Source of the DNA: Actinomycetota bacterium
Lineage (GTDB): Bacteria > Actinomycetota > Acidimicrobiia > Acidimicrobiales > Acidimicrobilacustridaceae
NCBI GenBank assembly: GCA_009699125.1
Contig: WLOT01000006.1
Location: forward strand, 1 to 33,818
Direction: 5' to 3'
DNA: 33,818 nucleotides
The first letter of the stretch is position 1. Each line of letters begins with the position of its first letter. A program made the translations under genes and the position numbers. The notes beneath the pieces were generated by a model, which saw only the letters and a program-made list of their open reading frames with translations, was not told the DNA's origin and searched no databases. Positions 9,660-18,821 of the stretch are shown piece after piece.

Positions 9660-10657
9660 CGGATGGCTCCAGTGGTGAAGGTCGCTCCGGCGATTGCTCC
9701 GACATTTCCAGAACCATGCGCAGCGGAACGAGAAAGAGAATCAATGCGGTCGCGTCGACGAGAAACGAATCGGGCGAGGTCGAGCAGCCAGTCGCGATCG
9801 GTGCGAAGCACTAAATGATCTGCGCTGGTTGCACGGATACGAGTCGCTATCGCCGCTCGTTGGTCAGCGGCGGCTTGCGCGTAGCGCTCACGGAACTTGG
9901 CGTTACCTGTGGGCACTTCGATTTCGCGACCAGTCACGGTGTCGTGGAGCAAAAGCATTCCGACATCGGGAAGGGCAAGTTCAACGGGGTCGACGACTTC
10001 GATGCACAGCACGTCGTGGCGAAGAGCCAGCGTTCGGAGGGCGGCGTCCCAGGGGCCCGGGTCAAGGAAGTCAGAGATCACAACGATGAGGCCACGACGC
10101 CTTGCTGTCCCAGCGATGCGTCGTAGTCCGGCGGTGAGGTCGGTACGTCCGGGCTGCGGATTATCAAGAGCAGTCAGGACCTGACGAAGGAGCGCCTGCA
10201 TATGCACGCGACCAGATCGTGCTGGAACGGGCGGAGAGGCACCGTCGGGTCCGATGGTCATTGCGCCGATGCGGTTGCCAGTGCGTGCCGTCAGGAAACC
10301 GGTCGCCGCAACGCCGGCAAGAGCGAGGTCGCGCTTTTCGCAGGTTGCTGTTCCGAATGCGAGCGATGCGGAGGCATCAACGAGGATCCATGTCTCGAGT
10401 TCGCGATCAGCAACGCTGTCACGCACATGGGTCTCGCCGAGTCGGGCGGTGACGTTCCAATCAATGCGGCGAACGTCATCGCCTGGTTGGTAGGCCCGAA
10501 TTTCGCCGGGTTCTGAACCATGGCCCGGCGTGAGTCCGCGGTGATCGCCTTGCAATAACCCGTCGAGGCGACGCGTCACCGAGATTTCAAGGCGACGGAG
10601 AATCTCCGCGGCGGGGGTTCCGTCAATTGAGGGAGCCGCGGTTTTCTTGGCGCTCAC
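9656..10657 (-). CDS. DUF58 domain-containing protein
   Basis: 333 aa; YQPGDDVRRIDWNVTAR and LVDASASLAFG motifs; overlaps the VWA gene by 4 nt. Confidence 0.92.
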   Translation of the reverse strand: MSAKKTAAPSIDGTPAAEILRRLEISVTRRLDGLLQGDHRGLTPGHGSEPGEIRAYQPGDDVRRIDWNVTARLGETHVRDSVADRELETWILVDASASLAFGTATCEKRDLALAGVAATGFLTARTGNRIGAMTIGPDGASPPVPARSGRVHMQALLRQVLTALDNPQPGRTDLTAGLRRIAGTARRRGLIVVISDFLDPGPWDAALRTLALRHDVLCIEVVDPVELALPDVGMLLLHDTVTGREIEVPTGNAKFRERYAQAAADQRAAIATRIRATSADHLVLRTDRDWLLDLARFVSRRRDRIDSLSRSAAHGSGNVGAIAGATFTTGAIR

Positions 10658-11763
10658 CGGCCGGTAACTGCGGTTGGGTTCTGCGACGGCGCGATCACAG
10701 GTGCATGCACGGTCGACAAAAGGCGGGCGAGGATCTGCTCAACCGAGAGTCCCTGTGCAAGTGCTTCGTACGACGGCACAACGCGGTGGCGCAATACATC
10801 GGGTGCAATGTCGAAAATGTCTTGCGGCAACACGTAGGAACGTCCGCGCATGAGGGCGAGGGCACGACCTCCGGCAACAAGTCCAAGCGAGGCGCGTGGG
10901 CTTCCACCCCAAGAAATGAGCTCTGAAAGTTCGGGAAGTCCGTACGCCGCTGGTTCGCGAGTGGCGAGAACGAGACGAACGGCGTAATCGGCGACGGCTG
11001 GTGCAACGTGCACCGCATCGCAGGACTTCTGCAGTTCGATGAGTTGCTCGAGGCTGAGTACCTGCTCGGCTTTCGGGGCGCCGCCACCCATTCGGGCAAC
11101 GATCTGGGCTTCTTCGGCTGCGGTCGGATAGCCGACGACAACTTTCATAAGGAATCGGTCACGCTGGGCTTCGGGAAGCGGGTACACGCCCTCGCTTTCG
11201 ATTGGGTTCTGGGTGGCGAGCACCAAGAACGGCTCAGGAACCTTCTTCGTGGTGCCGGCGATGGACACTTGGTGCTCGGCCATGACCTCGAGCAGAGCGG
11301 ACTGCACTTTGGCTGGAGCACGATTGATCTCATCGGCCAGAACGATGTTGGCGAAGACTGGGCCCCACTCGATGTCGAACGATTCGTTCGATGCGCGGAA
11401 GATGCGGGTGCCCACGAGGTCGGCGGGGAGAAGGTCGGGAGTGAATTGCAGGCGGTTGTAATTGCCGCCGATCACCGTGGCGAGCGTTTCGACTGCAAGG
11501 GTTTTCGCGAGTCCAGGCACGCCTTCGAGAAGTACATGGCCGCGAGCAAGAAGGCCGACGAAGAGTCGCTCAATGGCACGGTCTTGGCCGACGATGACCT
11601 TCTTCATCTCCATGAGTGCTGACTCAAGGAGTGCAGCATCGGCCGATCGGGCGACCGTGGTTTCGGCGGGGGCCGGGGCAGCGGCGGAAGGGATCGACGG
11701 ATCGGACATCGGGGTCTCCTGGAAGGGATGTGGGGATGTTGGGGCGTTGTGGGTCGCAGTCAT
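10654..11763 (-). CDS. MoxR family AAA+ ATPase (start may be the internal ATG at 11709)
   Basis: Walker A EGVPGLAKT, Walker B ADEINRAPAK, ATQNPIESEGVYPLPEAQRDRF; overlaps DUF58 gene. Confidence 0.94.
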   Translation of the reverse strand: MTATHNAPTSPHPFQETPMSDPSIPSAAAPAPAETTVARSADAALLESALMEMKKVIVGQDRAIERLFVGLLARGHVLLEGVPGLAKTLAVETLATVIGGNYNRLQFTPDLLPADLVGTRIFRASNESFDIEWGPVFANIVLADEINRAPAKVQSALLEVMAEHQVSIAGTTKKVPEPFLVLATQNPIESEGVYPLPEAQRDRFLMKVVVGYPTAAEEAQIVARMGGGAPKAEQVLSLEQLIELQKSCDAVHVAPAVADYAVRLVLATREPAAYGLPELSELISWGGSPRASLGLVAGGRALALMRGRSYVLPQDIFDIAPDVLRHRVVPSYEALAQGLSVEQILARLLSTVHAPVIAPSQNPTAVTGR

Positions 11764-11895
11764 GGAGCGAAGGGGACCACATCGGACCGAAGACCACCAT
11801 AAAGCCGAGAAGGAACGTTGTCGCCGGTCGCGATCGCGGCGTCCCTGGCCCAGAGTGCAAGGGGGAGGGGAGTCTGGGGCGGTACCGTCAACGCC

Positions 11896-12570
11896 GTGCG
11901 AGTGCTTGTTGTTGATGACGAAGTCGATTTGGCCGAAGCCGTAGCGAGGGGGCTTCGACGCGAGGGATATGCGGTCGACGTTTCGAACGACGGCGCCGAT
12001 GCTCTCGACAAAATCATGGTGAACACGTACGACCTTCTGTGCCTCGACATCACCATGCCCGGTATCGATGGTCGTGAGGTGTGCCGGAGGGTCCGACTCG
12101 AAGCCGATCCCCAGCCTCGAATTTTGATGCTCACCGCTCGTGACGGCCTCGAAGACCGTGTCGCCGGCCTCGACGATGGTGCCGACGACTATCTGGTGAA
12201 ACCATTCGCGTTTCCTGAACTGTTGGCGCGGGTGCGTTCCCTGTTGCGCCGCGATTCCAGGGCCGTTTCATCAGTCACGGTGGTCGGTGAACTCGAAATC
12301 GATGATGCGCGCCATGAAGCAACTCGTGGATCGCGTCGACTCGACCTCACTGCGAAGGAGTTTGCGCTCCTGCGCTATTTCATGTTGCACGCAGGTGAAG
12401 TGATTTCACAGGAGACGCTGCTCGAACATGTTTGGGATGAACATGCAGACCCGTTTACCAACACGGTGCGCGTCACGGTGGGCACACTTCGCCGCAAGGT
12501 TTCTATCGACGATGAAACGCCGCTCATCGAAACCGTTATCGGTTCGGGCTACCGATTGCTCGATCCGTGA
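11896..12570 (+). CDS. OmpR/PhoB-family response regulator
   Basis: VRVLVVDDEVDLAEAVARGLRREGY...LCLDITMPG..., C-terminal winged helix; GTG at 11896 better matches the domain start than ORF start 11818. Confidence 0.93.
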   Translation: MRVLVVDDEVDLAEAVARGLRREGYAVDVSNDGADALDKIMVNTYDLLCLDITMPGIDGREVCRRVRLEADPQPRILMLTARDGLEDRVAGLDDGADDYLVKPFAFPELLARVRSLLRRDSRAVSSVTVVGELEIDDARHEATRGSRRLDLTAKEFALLRYFMLHAGEVISQETLLEHVWDEHADPFTNTVRVTVGTLRRKVSIDDETPLIETVIGSGYRLLDP

Positions 12571-13877
12571 TTAATCCGCATTTCTCGGGGGCTGACGACG
12601 ATCAGCAGGATCTGCCCGCAGACCAAACACGCGCAAGAAGCGCTGTTCGCACGCGACTGCATTCACGCAGTTACCGGGCGTCAAGCCGTTTGCCTGCGTG
12701 GATGGGCTCCATTCGTTTTCGTCTCACTGCGGTCTGGTCGATCCTCGTTTTCGGGCTTGCTGGTTTGGTTGTCGGTGGGATCTATCTCGGCCTTCACAAT
12801 TCTCTGAGTAATCAGAAAATCTCAGCCACCGCGTTCCAGGTTGGTGGGCTCACGTTTATTCAGCCCGATCAAGCGCAGTTGGTGCAACGGGCAGTGAATG
12901 AACGGGCTCTCGATGCATTGCGGGTGTATTCGTTCTGGGCGTTACTCGCTCTGTTTTTTACAAGTCTCATTGTTGGTTGGGTTGTGAGTGGTCGCATGCT
13001 CCGGCCGCTTGGTGAAATTTCAAATTCAGTTCGCGAGATTCAAGCCAGTGACCTCAAGCAGCGAATTGATCTCGGTGGACCAAACGATGAACTCCGTCAA
13101 TTGGCTGACACCTTCGACGACATGCTCGGCCGTCTTGAGGAAGCGTTCGAGGGGCAACGGCAGTTCATTCATGAAGCGAGTCACGAACTTCGCAATCCGC
13201 TCGCAGTTATTCGCACCAACCTCGAAGTGACGCTTTCTGATCCCGACGCAAACGCGGAAGACCTTCGCCACACGGCAGAGGTTGTCGAACGCTCATCAGA
13301 ACGTATGGCTCGACTTGTTGACGACCTGCTGGTCTATGCGCGTAAAGGCACGTTGTCGCTGGAGCGCGATCCAGTTGATGTTTCACAACTCATTGATGAA
13401 GCGGCCGAAGAATTCAACGCTCCCGCAATTGCTGCCGGCGTGCATCTCGTTCATCATGCCCCTGCAGGGCTCTGGGTCATCGGCGACCGGTTAGCGCTGC
13501 GCCAAGCGCTCGGAAATCTCCTCGCCAACGCGATTCGCTATTCGCCCGAAGGAACCACGGTTCGTCTTCGCGGTGGCATTGACGGCCCGTGGGTCTGGTT
13601 GGCCGTCGAGGACCAAGGTGCGGGAATTGACCCCGACGATCAGGATCGTGTCTTCCAACGATTCTGGCGCGGCAATCCCCGAGAAGGTCGCGAACAGGGA
13701 CGAAGTGGACTAGGCCTCACCATCGTCCGCCAGATCGCCGAGGCCCATGGCGGAGAAGTAAAACTGGTTTCGCAGGTCGATCATGGTTCTGCGTTTGCTC
13801 TTTGGTTGCCGGCTTTAGCGCCTACAGAGCCACAGTTGCCCCTTCCGCCTCCGCCGCCTCCGACGTTGCTGGCCTGA
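12567..13877 (+). CDS. Sensor histidine kinase (HAMP + HisKA + HATPase)
   Basis: H-box FIHEASHELRNPLAVIRTNLE, N-box LGNLLANAIRYSPEG, G-boxes; TM segments; overlaps RR gene. Confidence 0.94.
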   Translation: MINPHFSGADDDQQDLPADQTRARSAVRTRLHSRSYRASSRLPAWMGSIRFRLTAVWSILVFGLAGLVVGGIYLGLHNSLSNQKISATAFQVGGLTFIQPDQAQLVQRAVNERALDALRVYSFWALLALFFTSLIVGWVVSGRMLRPLGEISNSVREIQASDLKQRIDLGGPNDELRQLADTFDDMLGRLEEAFEGQRQFIHEASHELRNPLAVIRTNLEVTLSDPDANAEDLRHTAEVVERSSERMARLVDDLLVYARKGTLSLERDPVDVSQLIDEAAEEFNAPAIAAGVHLVHHAPAGLWVIGDRLALRQALGNLLANAIRYSPEGTTVRLRGGIDGPWVWLAVEDQGAGIDPDDQDRVFQRFWRGNPREGREQGRSGLGLTIVRQIAEAHGGEVKLVSQVDHGSAFALWLPALAPTEPQLPLPPPPPPTLLA

Positions 13878-14007
13878 AAATCTCTTCGCTCGCCAGAGAC
13901 GTTTCGACTTTCGTTCGGCTTTCGCTGGTGCTCAGTACGTTGCCCATACGTTCACCCCTTGGTGTCCGTACCATTCGATCCGAAACCGCTGCAGGAGCCG
14001 ATTCGTT

Positions 14008-15246
14008 ATGACCTGGGAGAACCAGCCCCCCGCAATGCCACCTCAGCCCCCGACCCCGCCGACTCCGGCCGGTGGATGGGATTCCGCGCCGACGCCCCCG
14101 GCGTGGGGGAGCGGTGGCCCCGCCGCACCGACAACCCCTGTGCCGCCCGTTCCGACATCAAACGCCTGGGGTGGAGCTCCGACCCCGCCGCCCGAGCGAG
14201 TTGCGACTCCCTCTGGTCCTCGTCGTTCGAATTCGTTCTTGCGCGTTGTCGTGGCTCTCGTCGTTGTTGTGGGTCTGTTTGGTCTTGGCTTTGGCATTCG
14301 GTCGCTTATCGATGGCAACACGACAACCGTTGTTCGCAGTTCAAGTGCGAACGGTCAGGTCACGACGACTGCAGTCACGATCGACCCTGGCTCCGAGCCA
14401 ATCGCCTACGTCGCAGCAACAGTGAGTCCTTCGGTTGTGCAGATCGAAACGACCGATGGCCTTGGATCAGGCGTTGCGTATGACACCGACCTCTTCATTA
14501 CGAATGCACACGTTGTTGGTACTGCCTCCACGGTGACCGTTCGTGATTCGCACGGAACGGCTGTGAAGGGTCAGGTGCTGGGTGCTGATACCGGAACGGA
14601 TATCGCAGTCGTTCGTGCTGCTGGTCTCGCAGCTCCTGCCGCAAAGTTGGCGATCGAGAAGCCACATGTCGGTCAGATTGCCGTCGCTGTGGGAAGTCCC
14701 TATGGACTCGAGCAGACCGTGACCTCGGGCATTGTCTCGGCCGTCAATCGACCGGTGCCGAACGAAAAGAGCGTCGTCATCAACATGATTCAGACCGACG
14801 CTTCGATCAATCCGGGTAACTCCGGTGGCGCACTTGCGAACCGCAATGGCGAGATCATGGGTATCAACTCGTCGATCTACAGCGAGACAGGCGAAAACAC
14901 CGGTATTGGTTTTGCCATCCCGATCTCGACTGCCAAGCGCGTGGCCGACCAACTTGCAGCAGGCAAGACCGTTGCACGCGCAGGGCTCGGTCTGAGCGGC
15001 CCGAGCACGACACCTTCGGGAAGCGCCGGCGCCTATGTGCAAAGTGTTACGAGCGGCGGCGCCGCCGATAAGGCTGGCATCAAGTCCGGCGACCTCATCG
15101 TCGCGGTCGACGGTGTGCCGGTTCGCAGCTTTGACGAACTCCGAGGAATGGCCAGCGGCTATAGCCCTGGCGACAAAGTGGTCGTTGAAATCAATCGTGA
15201 CGGCAAGATCCTCGATGTTTCTGTCACTCTCGGCACGCTCAAGTAA
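14008..15246 (+). CDS. Membrane-anchored trypsin-like serine protease with PDZ domain (DegP/HtrA-like)
   Basis: Pro-rich N-terminus, TM, catalytic NAHVVG, TDIAVV, NPGNSGGAL, C-terminal PDZ. Confidence 0.94.
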   Translation: MTWENQPPAMPPQPPTPPTPAGGWDSAPTPPAWGSGGPAAPTTPVPPVPTSNAWGGAPTPPPERVATPSGPRRSNSFLRVVVALVVVVGLFGLGFGIRSLIDGNTTTVVRSSSANGQVTTTAVTIDPGSEPIAYVAATVSPSVVQIETTDGLGSGVAYDTDLFITNAHVVGTASTVTVRDSHGTAVKGQVLGADTGTDIAVVRAAGLAAPAAKLAIEKPHVGQIAVAVGSPYGLEQTVTSGIVSAVNRPVPNEKSVVINMIQTDASINPGNSGGALANRNGEIMGINSSIYSETGENTGIGFAIPISTAKRVADQLAAGKTVARAGLGLSGPSTTPSGSAGAYVQSVTSGGAADKAGIKSGDLIVAVDGVPVRSFDELRGMASGYSPGDKVVVEINRDGKILDVSVTLGTLK

Positions 15247-15271
15247 CTCGAACTTCCCAACCGGGTAGTTA

Positions 15272-15301
15272 TCGGTGGTCGCCTGCGAGGGCGGCCACCG
15301 A
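15272..15301. other. Strong intergenic hairpin without U-tract (possible 3'-end structure of the protease mRNA)
   Basis: TCGGTGGTCGCC-TGCGAG-GGCGGCCACCGA, 12-bp stem with one G-U pair. Confidence 0.6.
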
Positions 15302-15392
15302 CGCGTCTGGGGGCGAACCACGGGTTCGAATGAGGAAGCGGATCAACTCGCCCGGATGAGCCTGAATGGTCGCCCACTAGGCTGATTTTCCC

Positions 15393-16580
15393 ATGACCGT
15401 GATCCTCATCATCGTTGCCGCTGTCGTCCTTCTTGGGGTGATTGTCGGGTTCGGATTCATCGCTCCCCGGAATCGCCGTGGGTCGATCGAGCCACCGTCA
15501 AAGCGACGTGCTCCGGTTGACGATCGCGTGGCGCCGGCCGAGGAAGTTGCTCGCGCCGCATTGGTCGAAGCCGAAGTTGCAGCCGATCTCGAGACTCGAG
15601 TTCCAGCCGACGAGGTTGTTGCTGAACCAGTCGAAATTGAAAAAGTTGTTGCGCCCGAAATGGTCGAGGAAGTTGCAGAACGTCCTCGATTCCGCGACCG
15701 GCTTGGAAAAGCTCGTGCCGCGTTGTCGGGTGCGATGGGTTCGATCGCTGGGCGTTCAAAGATCGACGCCGAGACGTGGGACGAACTTGAAGAAGCACTG
15801 ATACTCGCCGACGTTGGTGTCGCGTCAACTCAGGAACTTCTCGATCACCTACGGGCGAGAGTCAAAGCCGACGGTCTTTCCAACGGCGAAGAACTGCTTG
15901 GCGCTCTGAAGGCAGAGATGGCCGATCGACTGAGCGGATTCGATCGTGAACTCAAAATGTCGAGCGAGCCGGGGCCAACGGTATGGCTCTTCGTTGGCGT
16001 GAATGGTGTGGGTAAGACGACGACCATCGGAAAGTTGGGTGTGCGCGAAGTCCGCGAAGGTCGAACTGTGCTTATGGCTGCGGGCGATACATTCCGCGCT
16101 GCTGCTGCTGAGCAACTTGGAATGTGGGCCGAGCGCGCCGGCGCAGAACTCGTTCGTGGTAGCGAGGGTGGCGATCCAAGCGCGGTGATCTTCGACGGCG
16201 TCGACGCGGCAAACGCTCGAAACATCGACCTTGTTCTTGCTGATACCGCCGGTCGCCTCCACAACAAAGTGAATCTCATGGAAGAACTCAGCAAGGTTCG
16301 ACGAGTCGCTGATAAGGGGGCTGGGACCGTGACAGAGGTGCTCCTTGTGATCGATGCAACCACTGGTCAGAACGGTTTGGTGCAAGCCAAACAGTTCACA
16401 GATGCCGTTGAACTCACCGGCGTTGTACTCACGAAACTTGATGGATCGGCCAAAGGTGGCATCGTGATTGCCATTCACGATCAACTCGGAATTCCGGTGA
16501 AGTTGGTTGGCCTCGGTGAAGGCGCAGACGATCTTGTTCCATTCGATGCTGCCGAATTCGTGGAGGCACTGTTCGCATGA
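15393..16580 (+). CDS. ftsY: Signal recognition particle receptor FtsY
   Basis: 395 aa; N-terminal TM, NG domain GVNGVGKTTTIGKLG, DTAGRLHNKVNLMEEL, TKLDGSAKGG. Confidence 0.96.
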   Translation: MTVILIIVAAVVLLGVIVGFGFIAPRNRRGSIEPPSKRRAPVDDRVAPAEEVARAALVEAEVAADLETRVPADEVVAEPVEIEKVVAPEMVEEVAERPRFRDRLGKARAALSGAMGSIAGRSKIDAETWDELEEALILADVGVASTQELLDHLRARVKADGLSNGEELLGALKAEMADRLSGFDRELKMSSEPGPTVWLFVGVNGVGKTTTIGKLGVREVREGRTVLMAAGDTFRAAAAEQLGMWAERAGAELVRGSEGGDPSAVIFDGVDAANARNIDLVLADTAGRLHNKVNLMEELSKVRRVADKGAGTVTEVLLVIDATTGQNGLVQAKQFTDAVELTGVVLTKLDGSAKGGIVIAIHDQLGIPVKLVGLGEGADDLVPFDAAEFVEALFA

Positions 16581-16645
16581 AGAAACTCATTTTTCACGAC
16601 GATGTTCTTGCTAGTGACGATGAAACTGTTGAGGTTGCGGCCTGA
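16577..16645 (+). CDS. Candidate small ORF, 22 aa (MKKLIFHDDVLASDDETVEVAA)
   Basis: ATG overlaps ftsY stop (ATGA); TGA overlaps ffh start (TGATG); GGAGG 10 nt upstream. Below the length cut of the supplied ORF track. Confidence 0.5.
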   Translation: MKKLIFHDDVLASDDETVEVAA

Positions 16646-18147
16646 TGTTTGAATCACTTTCGGACCGCTTTGAGTCCGTCCTTGGAAAACTCAAGGGCAA
16701 AGGAAAACTTTCTGAAGCCGATGTCGATGAAGCGCTGCGTGAGATTCGTCTCGCTCTGCTCGAAGCCGATGTCAACTTCACTGTCGTTAAGAACTTCTGC
16801 GCACGTGTGCGTGATCGTGCCGTCGGCGAAGAGGTTTCAAAGGCACTGAATCCTGGCCAGCAAATGGTCAAGATCGTCAATGACGAACTCACCGCCACAC
16901 TCGGCGGCGAAACCATTCGCATCACGTACAACGCAAAGCCGCCGACTGTTGTCCTTATGGCTGGTTTGCAGGGTTCGGGTAAGACGACCAACTCAGCGAA
17001 GTTGGCTCGTTGGTTTAAAAGCCAAGGCCGTCATCCGCTTCTTGTTGGTGCTGATCTTCAGCGTCCCGCGGCAGTTGAGCAGCTACGCACACTCGGTCGT
17101 CAGATCGAAGTACCAGTCTTTTCTGAAGATTCCGATCCCGTGCAGGTCGCGAAGAATGCACTGACCGAAGCGCGTAAGACCGGCCGCGACATCGTCATCG
17201 TCGATACCGCCGGCCGTCTTGCTATCGACGCGGAACTGATGGACGAGGTTCGCTGGATCTCTGAAGCGGTCGATCCCGATTACACGTTCCTGGTGATCGA
17301 CGCGATGACTGGTCAAGACGCGGTGAACACTGCCGAAGCCTTTCACGCGACTCTCGAGCTCGACGGCGTCATCCTCACCAAACTCGATGGCGATGCGCGC
17401 GGTGGTGCTGCGCTCAGCGTCAAGGAAGTTGTGGGTCGTCCGATCGCGTTCACCTCGACCGGTGAAAAACTTCGCGACTTCGACCTCTTTCATCCGGATC
17501 GTCTTGCCGGCCGAATCCTGGGCATGGGCGACATGCTCACGCTCATTGAAAAGGCCGAAGAGGTCTACGAGAAGGATCAGGCGGAAGAAGCCGCCACGCG
17601 ACTTCTCGAAGGGCAATTCACGCTCGAGGATTTCCTCGATCAGATGCAGCAGTTGAAGAAGATGGGTCCGCTGTCCGGTGTGCTCGGCATGATGCCCGGT
17701 ATTCCCAAAGAGGTGAAGAACGCACAGATCGACGACCGCGAAATCGCGCGTGTCGAGGCGATCATCCGATCGATGACGCCGGCCGAACGAGTCGATCCCG
17801 ACCTCATCGACCAGTCGCGTCGCGTCCGAATCGCGAATGGTTCCGGCACCGAACCGGCTCGGGTTGGTGAACTCGTGAAGCAGTTCAAAGAGATGTCGAA
17901 GATGATGAAGCGCATGGGTGGGGCCGGAACCAAGCGTCTGACCAAGTCCCGGCGCAAAGCGGCAAAGGGCAAGTCCAAAGGCCCCGGCGGCCGCACGTCC
18001 GGCGGCGGCCGGGTGGCCCCGAAGGGCAAGGCCCCCTTGCGTTTGCCGGATTTCGAGGCCGATCTTGGTGGCGGCCGACCCGGTGGCGGACTCCGCCTTC
18101 CGGGCCTTCCCGGCGGCCCCGATGGCGACCCATTTGGCCTCGGCTGA
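16645..18147 (+). CDS. ffh: Signal recognition particle protein Ffh
   Basis: 500 aa; GLQGSGKTTNSAKLA, DTAGRLAIDAELMDE, TKLDGDARGGAALS, M domain MPGIPKEVK...RVRIANGSG. Confidence 0.97.
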   Translation: MFESLSDRFESVLGKLKGKGKLSEADVDEALREIRLALLEADVNFTVVKNFCARVRDRAVGEEVSKALNPGQQMVKIVNDELTATLGGETIRITYNAKPPTVVLMAGLQGSGKTTNSAKLARWFKSQGRHPLLVGADLQRPAAVEQLRTLGRQIEVPVFSEDSDPVQVAKNALTEARKTGRDIVIVDTAGRLAIDAELMDEVRWISEAVDPDYTFLVIDAMTGQDAVNTAEAFHATLELDGVILTKLDGDARGGAALSVKEVVGRPIAFTSTGEKLRDFDLFHPDRLAGRILGMGDMLTLIEKAEEVYEKDQAEEAATRLLEGQFTLEDFLDQMQQLKKMGPLSGVLGMMPGIPKEVKNAQIDDREIARVEAIIRSMTPAERVDPDLIDQSRRVRIANGSGTEPARVGELVKQFKEMSKMMKRMGGAGTKRLTKSRRKAAKGKSKGPGGRTSGGGRVAPKGKAPLRLPDFEADLGGGRPGGGLRLPGLPGGPDGDPFGLG

Positions 18148-18269
18148 AGTCTGAACTTGCCCGCAGCCTCGTGGCGGGTCACGATTGAAGGCCGCTCAGC
18201 CGTCCCGATTGGTTCGGCCGATAACGTTCGTAGTCCGTTCTTGCACGACCAGCAGAAGAGAGAAACCTC

Positions 18270-18533
18270 GTGGTGAAGCTCCGCCTCATGCGGATGGGAA
18301 AGACCAAGCAGCCGACGTATCGCGTCGTTGCCGCCGATTCGCGCTCGCCGCGCAACGGCCGGTTCATCGAAATCGTGGGTCATTACAACCCGCGCACCGA
18401 GCCCTCCGAGATCACCATCGACAACGACAAGGCTGTCGCATGGCTTCAAAAAGGCGCGCAGCCCACTGAGGTTGTCGAGAAGCTTCTGAAGATCTCTGGC
18501 GCTTGGGAGCAGTTCACCGGCGCAGCATCGTGA
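18270..18533 (+). CDS. rpsP: 30S ribosomal protein S16
   Basis: [41 protein letters not shown]. Confidence 0.96.
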   Translation: MVKLRLMRMGKTKQPTYRVVAADSRSPRNGRFIEIVGHYNPRTEPSEITIDNDKAVAWLQKGAQPTEVVEKLLKISGAWEQFTGAAS

Positions 18534-18817
18534 GCGACGTCGCCGACACCGTCGACGCGTCGGAAGCAACGCCCGACTTCACTACGGCCAAGGCCGTGCT
18601 GACCTACGTCGTTCAGCAACTCGTCGAGGATCCCTCCGCCGTCGAGATCGAACTCGACGATCGCGGCCGCAAGGCTGTCCTTAACGTTCACGTTGGTCCT
18701 GGCGACATGGGTCGCGTCATCGGCAAGCGCGGTCGTGTTGCGCAGTCGATTCGCACCGTCGTGCGCGCCGCCGCTGCCCGCGATGGTGGCGATGTCGAGG
18801 TCGAGTTCCTCGACTGA
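18530..18817 (+). CDS. khpA: KH-domain RNA-binding protein (KhpA/YlqC-like)
   Basis: [30 protein letters not shown] motif; GTG start overlaps rpsP stop (GTGA). Confidence 0.93.
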   Translation: MSDVADTVDASEATPDFTTAKAVLTYVVQQLVEDPSAVEIELDDRGRKAVLNVHVGPGDMGRVIGKRGRVAQSIRTVVRAAAARDGGDVEVEFLD

Positions 18818-18821
18818 TTCG

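Noticed and set aside
14467-15321. 284-aa minus-strand ORF opposite the DegP-like protease
   Set aside because: Antisense to catalytic and PDZ domains; a GC-bias artefact.
15302-15392. Possible SRP RNA or tRNA (GGGTTCGAATG motif) upstream of ftsY
   Set aside because: The T-loop-like string lacks an acceptor stem and cloverleaf, and no SRP RNA GGAAGCAGC-type core is present.
18161-18181. Possible terminator between ffh and rpsP (CCCGC...GCGGG)
   Set aside because: Only a short stem with a long loop and no U-tract; weak.
17640-18569. 309-aa minus-strand ORF opposite ffh/rpsP
   Set aside because: Overlaps two confident genes; Arg/Pro/Ser-rich shadow translation.
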